Source of the DNA: Deltaproteobacteria bacterium
Lineage (GTDB): Bacteria > Myxococcota_A > UBA796 > GCA-2862545
Reading direction: 5' to 3'
NCBI GenBank assembly: GCA_019307545.1
Contig: JAFDJI010000333.1
Location: forward strand, 1-5,115
Length of the DNA stretch: 5,115 bases
In this document: in pieces, positions 1-5,115 of the stretch
How positions within the stretch are numbered: position 1 is the first letter of the stretch
Layout: each line of letters begins with the position of its first letter
Translations under genes and position numbers: made by a program
Notes under the pieces: generated by a model
What the model saw: the letters and a program-made list of their open reading frames with translations, nothing else
Databases searched by the model: none
What the model was told of the DNA's origin: nothing

Positions 1-747
1 GTAGCGACGGACACCTCCCCTCGCTATCGGCTCCGCACCCGCCTTCCCGTCACCCGGATCCCGGTGGAGGACTGCGCGACGTCTCCCACGTGGCGGGAGG
101 AGCAGGTGCTCGCGGGACAGGACGGCCCGGTGCGCCTGGTGCTGGTCATGGACGTGGACGACGGGCGGCGCGTCCACTCCGAAGTCGTCGTCCGAAGGGC
201 TTCACCCGAGGGCTGGTCGGAGCAGGTGCTGCTGGAGCCGGCGCCGTCGCGGTTGATGGACGGGGGTGCGGGTCCGATGCTCGCGCTCACCGAGCGGTTC
301 GAGGACAAATGGGTCGTGGCCCACCTCGACCGTACCGGTGCACCACCGGATTGCGAACCGATCCCCGGCCAGAAGGTATGGACCTGGAGCGACCCCGACG
401 GGCGGTGGGTCCCCCACACCGGGCGCGACGCCCTGGGTCTCCTCGCCCAACGGGGGCTGTGGCGGCTGGCCGGCGACGACGGCTGGATGCTGCTCCTGTC
501 CCAGGAGGATGAGGAAGACGCCGAAAAGCTCGCCTGGCGCAAGCGCCGCCTGGACCGGACCAGCCCCGAGCCCCTCCACACCCTCACTTCATCCGAGTTC
601 CCAGGCCTGAACCCAGGCTTCCTGGTGGTGACCCCCGCTCCGTGGCCCACCCGCGCCGAAGCGGACCTGGCGCGGACCAAGGCAACGAAGTGGCGGCGGT
701 CCTACGTCAAGAAGGCCTGGACGGCCCCCGACCCCTGTGCGGAGTGA
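1..747 (+). CDS. Partial protein of unknown function with SPOR-like C-terminal units (5' end outside the window)
   Basis: The frame is open from base 1 to the TGA at 745-747, giving 248 visible residues. A GTG at 64 could be a start, but it has no Shine-Dalgarno sequence and the upstream codons read as ordinary protein, so I treat the gene as running in from the left. No catalytic motif is recognised. The last ~45 residues (GFLVVTPAPWPTRAEADLAR, then SYVKKAW) have the look of a SPOR-like unit: a beta strand, a 'pt/atRaEAe' helix, and a closing 'aYVK' strand. Just before it, WMLLLSQEDEEDAEKLAW followed by a second strand looks like another copy, so the C-terminus may be a tandem pair. SPOR domains in known families bind denuded peptidoglycan; whether this one does is inference. 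A signal peptide, if present, lies outside the window. The gene converges on the minus-strand gene ending at 754. Coding is fairly sure, function is not. Confidence 0.75.
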   Translation, partial: VATDTSPRYRLRTRLPVTRIPVEDCATSPTWREEQVLAGQDGPVRLVLVMDVDDGRRVHSEVVVRRASPEGWSEQVLLEPAPSRLMDGGAGPMLALTERFEDKWVVAHLDRTGAPPDCEPIPGQKVWTWSDPDGRWVPHTGRDALGLLAQRGLWRLAGDDGWMLLLSQEDEEDAEKLAWRKRRLDRTSPEPLHTLTSSEFPGLNPGFLVVTPAPWPTRAEADLARTKATKWRRSYVKKAWTAPDPCAE

Positions 748-753
748 GGGGGC

Positions 754-1560
754 TCAGCACCCGTACTGATCGACCCAAGCCGGCTTGGGTATCGACGCCG
801 GGCCGGTGGTGGACCAGGACTTTGCCTCGGAGAGATTCCCGGTGGAGTCGGTGGTGTAGTAGTAGTACGCATGGTCGATGCAGCCGGACGGGCAGCCATT
901 CGAGGCATCGTCGAACACGTAATGGTGGGTATCGCCATCGATGGTGACGCAGATGGTGGGCCCATCGCCAATGATGGAGTCGGGCTCGGCCCAGGTCACG
1001 CCGGGAAAGTTCGAGTACTCGTCGGCCAGATCCAGCAGGTCATAGGTGCCTTCAAACTCGATGGTGACCGAGGTCGTGTGCAGTTGAACGTCGACCATCT
1101 CGTACCAATCGTTGGCGCAATCCCAGTCGGTGTAGGTGCCGTTTGCCATCGCCTGGAGGGTGGTCAGGTCACCGCCGACCACAAGGGTGCGTCCGTCATG
1201 CGGAGCGAAATAGGTAATGTTCTCCAGGCTGGTCTCTGGGTCCTGCCGGATCGCATGGACGTCACTCGCCAGGCGCGTGTAGAGGACCTCATCGGCCGTG
1301 AAGCCGGGATGGAGAGCGATCGCCAGCAGCTCCATCAGGGGTTCGGCGCGCGGGGTGGCGTCGAATTCGGCAGGGGAGGCCAGGCCGCTGAAGCCAGTGC
1401 AAGGGACCGGATCGGTGTCCCCGGTGTCGTCGGTGCCGGTGTCGTCGATACTGGTGTCGTCCGTTCCGCCGTTGCCGCCACTTGGGTCACACCCACCACA
1501 ATCGGTGTTGGAGATGGCGGGGACGGCGAAGATAATGGCGAGCGCTGTGGACTTCCACAT
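754..1560 (-). CDS. Secreted cysteine-rich protein with Asp/Thr/Gly linker, function unknown
   Basis: This encodes 268 aa. I chose the ATG at 1560 because GGAGGT (1566-1571) lies 5 nt upstream and the N-terminus is a signal peptide (MWKSTALAIIFAVPAIS, likely cleaved after Ala15 or Ser17). The open frame runs a further 60 codons upstream to 1740, but that stretch is Arg-rich and unlike an export signal. SNTDC is not a lipobox, so the product is probably soluble in the periplasm or released. Residues ~29-52 form a low-complexity TDDTS/IDDTG/TDDTG linker, followed by a globular domain. There are eight cysteines (21, 24, 54, 148, 204, 223, 227, 268), including a CPSGC cluster and a C-terminal Cys, which suggests disulfides. 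Residues ~165-194 (VTIEFEG, a helix, then FPGVTWAEPD) resemble the end of a subtilase prodomain, which typically closes with 'pGVxyaEPd'. No protease domain follows. I do not recognise the whole family. It lies downstream of the serpin on the same strand, 256 bp away, so it is probably transcribed separately. Confidence 0.85.
   Translation of the reverse strand: MWKSTALAIIFAVPAISNTDCGGCDPSGGNGGTDDTSIDDTGTDDTGDTDPVPCTGFSGLASPAEFDATPRAEPLMELLAIALHPGFTADEVLYTRLASDVHAIRQDPETSLENITYFAPHDGRTLVVGGDLTTLQAMANGTYTDWDCANDWYEMVDVQLHTTSVTIEFEGTYDLLDLADEYSNFPGVTWAEPDSIIGDGPTICVTIDGDTHHYVFDDASNGCPSGCIDHAYYYYTTDSTGNLSEAKSWSTTGPASIPKPAWVDQYGC
773..790. repeat. 18-bp perfect palindrome at convergent gene ends
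   Basis: ACCCAAGCCGGCTTGGGT is its own reverse complement. It starts 25 nt after the stop of the plus-strand gene and lies inside the last codons of the minus-strand gene, where it encodes part of PKPAWVD. As RNA it could fold into a 7-bp stem with a CCGG loop. That would place a 3' hairpin behind the plus-strand gene, but no T-run follows, so it is not a classical intrinsic terminator. It could be a Rho-independent-like stop or pause, a 3'-end stabiliser, or a protein-binding dyad. Confidence 0.55.
1420..1464 (-). repeat. Three 15-bp in-frame repeats encoding the D/T-rich linker
   Basis: Three consecutive 15-bp units within the secreted-protein gene encode TDDTS, IDDTG and TDDTG (residues 33-47), followed by DTD. 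On the plus strand each unit contains GGTGTCGTC. The unit length keeps frame, so expansion or contraction would only change linker length. Such acidic Thr/Gly linkers directly behind signal peptides are common in exported proteins of myxobacteria and relatives. They probably act as a flexible spacer. Confidence 0.8.
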
Positions 1561-1682
1561 AGGGGACCTCCAAAACATCACAGCAATAAAAGCGACGCTC
1601 CTATAGCCGATCCTGCCGAGTTCGCCACCCCCGCGTTGGAGTCCGGAGGCACAAACGAACGTCTCCGCGGGCCTACATTGCG

Positions 1683-1694
1683 CGTTGCGCAACG
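1683..1694. promoter_or_regulatory. 12-bp perfect palindrome, possible operator
   Basis: CGTTGCGCAACG is perfectly self-complementary and also lies within an overlapping dyad, TTGCGC-GTT-GCGCAA (1678-1692). It sits in noncoding DNA 123 nt upstream of the ATG of the minus-strand secreted-protein gene and 57 nt upstream of the small plus-strand ORF. The position and symmetry suit a dimeric repressor or activator, but no regulator gene is in the window. Short GC-rich palindromes also arise by chance. Confidence 0.3.
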
Positions 1695-1751
1695 ACCATC
1701 CGCGTGACACAGATCGACGGCGGCCCGACCCGGTGGCCACGGAGTGAGCGG

Positions 1752-1805
1752 ATGGCAGCGCGTATCGGAGTCTCCGCCCTGGCCATGCTGGTGCTCACCG
1801 CCTGA
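1752..1805 (+). pseudogene. Truncated lipoprotein leader (17 aa), likely gene remnant
   Basis: ATG at 1752 is preceded by GGAG (1741-1744) with 7 nt spacing and encodes MAARIGVSALAMLVLTA followed directly by TGA. This is a near-ideal lipoprotein signal peptide: an Arg in the n-region, a hydrophobic core, then LTA, where Cys is expected next. The stop TGA differs from the Cys codon TGC by one base. Reading past the stop gives only the antisense of the serpin 3' end, so no downstream lipoprotein body survives. It may be the 5' stub of a gene whose remainder was lost by rearrangement. Alternatives are a tiny membrane peptide, a leader peptide, or chance. The call rests on the leader-like sequence plus a plausible ribosome-binding site. 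Confidence 0.3.
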
Positions 1806-1816
1806 CCTGTCCTGGG

Positions 1817-3055
1817 TCACCGAGGGTCGGCGACCCGGCCCATGAACAGGATGGAGCCGGTCAGGTCGTCACGAATGAGAAACAGGAAGGGGTGGTCGGC
1901 GGTGAAGGCGAGCGGCTCTACGACCGACTCGAAGCCGACCACCACCGCGGTGGCGGCAGCCGCCTCGGTACCCTCCTCGTCCACGCTCACGAAGGCCTTG
2001 TGGAAGGCGCCGGTGATGCACAGCCCCTCGGCATGCGCCTCGTCGGTGAGCCCGGTGAAGTCCGCAGCGGTACAGTCGAACGCCAACTCCATCCCGAGTT
2101 CTCGGAGCACGGGGACGAGATTGACGCGCTTGGTGAACTCGAACTTCGGCAGGGTGACCTGCAACTCGGAGGCCTGCTCGACGGAAGCCACCAACTCGCC
2201 GAGACGCTCCGGGGTCAGCTCCGCCTCGAGGTCGGGCAACCCGTCGTGGGTCTCGGGGAGCAGCACGACCATCGAGACCTCGTCGCTGTCGTAGGGCAGG
2301 CGCAGGACGCCGACGTCCTCGGCCCAGCCGACCTCGGCGGTCTCGAACTCCGCCGTCATGAGCGACGCGGAAACGCTGGAGCCGTCCGCGAGGGTGAAGC
2401 CACCGTCATAGGTGTTGTCGGGGTCGAAGGCGGTCGCCCAGTCGCCGAGGAAGTAGATCGCGTTGACCAGAACCATCCGGGTGAGTCCGTCGATGGAGCC
2501 TGGCGGAAGGAGGTCCTCGATCTTGCCGCGGGTCTGGTCCTCGACCCAGCTGTTGATGTCGTTCCGGCAGCCGTCCGGGTCCGCGCTGAAATCGCAAAGC
2601 TCCATCGCTGCGCCGTAGTGGTCGGCGGTCACGGTGAGGAAGTCCTCCTGGACCGGCCACCCGTCCTGCCCCCAGAGCTGGTTGGCGATCTCGAGGGTGT
2701 AGGGGCGGTTGAAGTCGCCGTTCAGGTCCTGGATGAGGGCGCCGAAGTGCTCGTGGAAGTCTGGCTCCGCCATGTCGATGCGGAGCGTTTCCATCATTTC
2801 GGTTTCGGTGTCGCCGTTGGTGCCGGCCAGGGTCATCCCGAAGGCCGCAGAGACCGAGAACGGCGAAAAGAAGACGTTGCCCTCGTCTCGGGCGATGACC
2901 TGGTAGGCGTCCAGGGCAAAGGCCGTGTTGGCGTCGACGACCTCGCCCATTTCACCGTTGGCTTCGGTGATCACGCGGCCCAACTCGGCTTCGAAGCAGC
3001 CGGTGAGCCCGATCAGGGCGGCGGCGGTGACCACGTTGCGGATGGAGCGGGTCAT
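1817..3055 (-). CDS. Lipoprotein serpin (serine protease inhibitor, MEROPS I4 family)
   Basis: This encodes 412 aa. The ATG at 3055 is chosen because GGAG (3064-3067) lies 8 nt upstream and the N-terminus is a lipoprotein signal (LTGC, Cys20). The frame is open far upstream, but there it is only antisense to the neighbouring gene. The serpin fold is complete, at normal family length plus a leader. FFSPFSVSAAFGM (62-74), LVNAIYFLGDW (196-206), LRLPYDS, LPKFEF (302-307), the hinge at 359-369 and the end motif HPFLFLIRD...FMGRVADP are all present. Ser67, Asn198 and His352 match the shutter residues of alpha-1-antitrypsin (Ser56, Asn186, His334). The hinge EEGTEAAAAT (360-369) fits the inhibitory consensus, with Thr at P14 and Ala at P12-P9. 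Counting from P15 Gly362 puts Glu376-Ser377 at P1-P1', with Phe375 the alternative P1. C154/C163 and C328/C346 could form disulfides. Family knowledge predicts a suicide inhibitor; membrane anchoring in the envelope and the target protease are inferred. No partner protease is in the window. Confidence 0.97.
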   Translation of the reverse strand: MTRSIRNVVTAAALIGLTGCFEAELGRVITEANGEMGEVVDANTAFALDAYQVIARDEGNVFFSPFSVSAAFGMTLAGTNGDTETEMMETLRIDMAEPDFHEHFGALIQDLNGDFNRPYTLEIANQLWGQDGWPVQEDFLTVTADHYGAAMELCDFSADPDGCRNDINSWVEDQTRGKIEDLLPPGSIDGLTRMVLVNAIYFLGDWATAFDPDNTYDGGFTLADGSSVSASLMTAEFETAEVGWAEDVGVLRLPYDSDEVSMVVLLPETHDGLPDLEAELTPERLGELVASVEQASELQVTLPKFEFTKRVNLVPVLRELGMELAFDCTAADFTGLTDEAHAEGLCITGAFHKAFVSVDEEGTEAAAATAVVVGFESVVEPLAFTADHPFLFLIRDDLTGSILFMGRVADPR

Positions 3056-3304
3056 GGTGGTTTCTCCAAGAAGTCGTGTCCCGCCGAGGCCCAGAGCAAG
3101 CGGCGTGCCACATAGAAAACGGTGCTTCTTCCTATATCGCTCTCTGCATAGGGCGTCGGACCAGGACAGCCGCGTCGCGGTCGGTGGGGTCGAGGCGCCT
3201 CCACAGGACGGGTCCGATAGACTGACCGTCCGGGCCTGAAACCACGGCCACGATAGAAGACGGCCTCTGAGGTGTTGTAGGGGCAACCCCCCGCGGGAGA
3301 TGCG
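3056..3304. other. Divergent intergenic region between the serpin and the propeller protein gene
   Basis: This 249-bp noncoding stretch should hold promoters for both flanking genes. On the minus strand TATAGG (3131-3136) lies in a locally AT-richer patch about 75 nt from the serpin ATG and is a plausible -10, but no good -35 is seen. On the plus strand I see no convincing promoter pair. GGGGCAACCCC (3280-3290) is a small hairpin just before the ribosome-binding site GGGAG (3295-3299) of the plus-strand gene. CCTAT at 3131-3135 and ATAGG at 3148-3152 form a short inverted repeat overlapping the candidate -10. ORFs running through this region in other frames have no recognisable product. Confidence 0.5.
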
Positions 3305-4960
3305 ATGTCGATGCTGCTCGTGGCGATCCTCGCCTTCGTGGCCCACGCCGGCGGCGAGGAGGCGTCCTGCGCCGACGACCGGGCCACCACCGCCTACCGG
3401 GAGGGCTTCGCAGCCCAGCAGGTGCTGGACACCGAGAACGCCATGGCGGCCTACGGGCTGTGCCTGGAGATCGAGCCCGGGTGCGTGCCATGCCAGTACG
3501 AGTTGGGGTGGACCCACTGGTCCCGGGCGGAGTGGGCGGCGACGGTGAAGGCCTGGGAGCGCACCCTGGAGTTGCAGCCCGACCACAAGGCCGCCGCCAC
3601 CTGGATGGCCCGGGCGAAGGAGAACCAACAGTCTGGCGGAGCGCTGGTGACCGCGGGAGGACTGCGGGTGCCCATCGGGACCGACAGCGGGGCCGCGGAG
3701 GCCCCGGTTCAGTTGGAACTGGTGGGACGGTTCCAGAACTACAACCCATCTCCCACCCACGAGGCAGACCACTACGACCCCGACATCTACTCGCCCAAGT
3801 CGGCGCGGTTCCTCTCGGACGGGTCGAAGGTGTACGTGAACTCCCTGGAGGGCCTGAAGACGGTGGTCTACGACCCGCGGACGCTGACCAAGGTGAAGGT
3901 GATCCGCCACGCCTTCGGTCCGGACGACGCAACGCTTTTCCACGGACAGTCCACCGTGTTCGGCTATCCCTACCTGAAGCGCTCCCCGGCCGGGGACCCG
4001 AACCAGTTCGCCGGAAAGCCGGTGGAGAGCGCGCTCTCGCACGACGAGCGGTACCTGTGGGTGCCCTATTACCGGCGCGACTTTGACTACGGGGCCGGCT
4101 CCCCCTCCGCGGTGGCGATCATCGACACCCGCACCGACGAGGTGGTGCGGGTGATGCCGACCGGGCCCATCCCCAAGTACGTGGCCATCTCCCCCGACGA
4201 CCGCTGGGCGGCAATCGCCCACTGGGGCGACAACACCTTGGGGCTCATCGACATCTCCTCGGGCGATCCGCAGCAATTCCGCTACACCGAGGAGCGGCTG
4301 GTGGTGGAGTACGTGCTCTCCCAAGAGGGCCTGACCAGCGAGAACCGCGACTCTGCCTGCGGGTTCTGCCTGCGCGGAACGGTGTTCACCCCCGACAGCG
4401 CGGTACTCCTGGTCGCGCGCATGGGCAACGGCGGCATCGCCGGGTTCGAGGCGGCCACCGGACGCTACCTGGGCACGGTGGAGGGGATGCAGCCCACCCC
4501 GCGTCACCTGGTGACCTCGCCCGACGCGACGTGGCTCTACCTGACCTCCAACCGGTCCGGGTACGTGTCACGCTTCCCCATCGCGCGGCTGGTTGAGGCA
4601 CTCAGCGCGGCCAACGGCGAGCACGTCCCGGTGGAGGGTTGGGAGGAGGTGTTCGTGGGCGGCGGGGCTCGCACCCTGGAGGTGTCGCCCGACGGCCGGT
4701 ACCTGTTCGCCGCGGTCAACGGGCGTGCGGAGGTGGTTGCGGTCGATGCCTCCGCGATGGAAGTGGTCGCCCGCTCCCGCACCGACAGCTACGCGGTGGG
4801 GCTGGCGGTGTCCCCAGACGGGCGGCAGGTGTGGACCACTTCGCAGGGGAAGGGCGGGAAGGGCGGCAACTCTGTGTGCGTCTTTGAGGTCCGCTACGCG
4901 GGGGCAGCAGCCGACACACCCTCCGAGCCGACCCAAGAGCCAAAGGCTGGGGAGCCGTAG
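3305..4960 (+). CDS. Exported TPR and seven-bladed beta-propeller (YVTN/YncE-like) protein
   Basis: This encodes 551 aa. The ATG at 3305 has GGGAG (3295-3299) 5 nt upstream and begins a short signal peptide, MSMLLVAILAFVAHA, probably cleaved before Gly16. Residues ~29-105 form about two TPR units (AYREGFAAQQVLDTENAMAA; YELGWTHWSRAEWAATVKAW). Seven blade signatures of the 'SPDgryl' type follow at about 169, 244, 295, 361, 404, 460 and 502, with strands such as TLGLID and AEVVAVD between them. The count fits a closed seven-bladed propeller. The C-terminus is a Pro/Glu-rich tail (~534-551). Cysteines are at 22, 53, 60, 63, 352, 355 and 525; CVPC and CGFC are CxxC pairs without the following His needed for c-type heme. 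YVTN/YncE-like propellers are usually scaffolds or binding proteins in the periplasm or at the surface, and TPRs bind proteins. No catalytic residues are evident, so a binding or assembly role is inference. It is divergent from the serpin. Confidence 0.93.
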   Translation: MSMLLVAILAFVAHAGGEEASCADDRATTAYREGFAAQQVLDTENAMAAYGLCLEIEPGCVPCQYELGWTHWSRAEWAATVKAWERTLELQPDHKAAATWMARAKENQQSGGALVTAGGLRVPIGTDSGAAEAPVQLELVGRFQNYNPSPTHEADHYDPDIYSPKSARFLSDGSKVYVNSLEGLKTVVYDPRTLTKVKVIRHAFGPDDATLFHGQSTVFGYPYLKRSPAGDPNQFAGKPVESALSHDERYLWVPYYRRDFDYGAGSPSAVAIIDTRTDEVVRVMPTGPIPKYVAISPDDRWAAIAHWGDNTLGLIDISSGDPQQFRYTEERLVVEYVLSQEGLTSENRDSACGFCLRGTVFTPDSAVLLVARMGNGGIAGFEAATGRYLGTVEGMQPTPRHLVTSPDATWLYLTSNRSGYVSRFPIARLVEALSAANGEHVPVEGWEEVFVGGGARTLEVSPDGRYLFAAVNGRAEVVAVDASAMEVVARSRTDSYAVGLAVSPDGRQVWTTSQGKGGKGGNSVCVFEVRYAGAAADTPSEPTQEPKAGEP

Positions 4961-4978
4961 CGCCGGTCGCGCGGGATC

Positions 4979-4994
4979 CGGCGGCAGGCCGCCG
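4979..4994 (+). terminator. GC-rich hairpin 18 nt after the propeller gene stop, possible terminator
   Basis: CGGCGG-CAGG-CCGCCG can form a 6-bp all-GC stem with a 4-nt loop shortly after the TAG at 4958-4960. There is no T-run behind it, so it lacks half of the standard intrinsic terminator. In GC-rich genomes such tailless hairpins may still mark transcript ends. Position and stem strength are the only support. Confidence 0.35.
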
Positions 4995-5049
4995 CAGCGA
5001 GGTAGGGCGCCCCGGGGACAAACCCACCAAGGGTAGACCGCAAGCGACA

Positions 5050-5111
5050 CAGGTCGAACGCTCGCGCGCGAGAGGCAAGCCAGGTCGAACGCTCGCGCGC
5101 GAGAGGCAAGC
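5050..5111. repeat. Two identical tandem 31-bp repeats, each with a 12-bp palindrome
   Basis: Copies at 5050-5080 and 5081-5111 are identical and abut without a spacer. Each starts CAGGTCGAACG, contains the perfect palindrome CTCGCGCGCGAG (5061-5072 and 5092-5103), and ends AGGCAAGC. GCAAGC also occurs at 5040-5045, 4 nt before the first copy, and may be a worn fragment. The 31-bp period is not a multiple of three, so any frame reads the copies differently, which argues against coding. The lack of spacers rules out a CRISPR array. The tandem ends at 5111, since the final four bases do not match a third copy. Confidence 0.9.
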
Positions 5112-5115
5112 TCCC

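Larger units (their letters stand above)
1561..1816. other. Intergenic spacer between the serpin 3' end and the secreted-protein gene
   Basis: This 256-bp spacer carries the ribosome-binding site of the minus-strand secreted-protein gene (GGAGGT, 1566-1571). It also has a weak minus-strand promoter candidate: TATAGG at 1600-1605 with TGGCGA at 1622-1627 and a 16-nt gap. It further contains a 12-bp palindrome (1683-1694) and a tiny plus-strand ORF (1752-1805). I see no T-tailed hairpin that would end the serpin transcript; CGGAGTCTCCG at 1766-1776 is a small dyad with only one central base. The promoter match is poor and is offered only as a place to look. Confidence 0.4.

Noticed and set aside
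871..1707. 278-codon plus-strand open frame opposite the secreted-protein gene
   Set aside because: The minus strand has the signal peptide, the strong GGAGGT and the linker repeats. The plus-strand product shows none of these and starts inside the other gene's 3' region.
1561..1740. Upstream extension of the secreted-protein gene by 60 codons
   Set aside because: The extra segment is Arg/Gly-rich, has no good ribosome-binding site, and would displace the signal peptide from the N-terminus.
1578..1820. 80-codon minus-strand ORF in the spacer
   Set aside because: No recognisable domain, an atypical composition, and overlap with the regulatory spacer. Its start overlaps the serpin stop without a clear ribosome-binding site.
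1892..3115. 407-codon plus-strand open frame opposite the serpin
   Set aside because: It is complementary to a complete, motif-rich serpin. Its translation is Gly/Val/Glu/Arg-rich with no family features.
3480..3493. Cytochrome c heme site in the propeller protein (CVPC)
   Set aside because: The motif is CVPCQ, and the other pair is CGFCL. Neither has the His required for CxxCH heme attachment.
3056..4507. Long minus-strand open frame extending the serpin to 896 residues
   Set aside because: The extension is antisense to the propeller gene, has no recognisable domain, and would bury the lipoprotein signal and its ribosome-binding site in the middle of a protein. It is an effect of GC-rich codon bias.
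4568..5109. Minus-strand ORFs at the right end (up to 160 codons)
   Set aside because: They are mostly antisense to the propeller gene, read through the 31-bp repeats in shifting frames, and have no domain or convincing ribosome-binding site.
5050..5111. Start of a CRISPR array
   Set aside because: The 31-bp units abut directly with no spacers, there are only two, and no cas genes are visible.

Overview
The window looks like chromosomal DNA of a GC-rich, Gram-negative predator- or saprophyte-type bacterium, most plausibly a myxobacterium or relative (Myxococcota). This inference rests on the strong GC bias at codon third positions, a lipoprotein serpin, a secreted protein with an Asp/Thr/Gly (DDTG-type) linker behind its signal peptide, and a TPR plus beta-propeller exported protein. 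I see no rRNA, tRNA, transposase, integrase or CRISPR array, and nothing specific to a phage or plasmid.

Layout from left to right. Positions 1-747 (+) hold the 3' part of a gene of unknown function whose C-terminus resembles two successive SPOR-like beta-alpha-beta units. It converges, with a 6-nt gap, on a minus-strand gene (754-1560) for a cysteine-rich secreted protein with a DDTG linker. The spacer 1561-1816 holds that gene's start region, a 12-bp perfect palindrome, and a very short plus-strand ORF (1752-1805). This ORF reads like a lipoprotein signal peptide that stops exactly where the lipobox cysteine should be. Positions 1817-3055 (-) encode a complete 412-aa serpin with a lipobox and an inhibitory-type hinge. 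A 249-bp divergent spacer follows, and then 3305-4960 (+) encodes an exported 551-aa protein with an N-terminal TPR module and seven beta-propeller blade motifs. The right end (4961-5115) is noncoding and carries a GC-rich hairpin and two identical, abutting 31-bp repeats, each with a 12-bp perfect palindrome.

All four protein genes look like envelope or secreted products, but they do not form one operon: orientations are + / - / - / +, and the two minus-strand genes are separated by 256 bp. The clearest functional story is protease control outside the cytoplasm. The serpin is expected to trap a serine (or cysteine) protease, and its minus-strand neighbour contains a segment resembling the end of a subtilase prodomain; that link is inference only. 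I do not see a convincing new multi-gene system. The items most worth a second look are the serpin's reactive loop, the truncated lipoprotein leader at the serpin 3' end, the 18-bp palindrome at 773-790, and the 31-bp repeats at the right edge.
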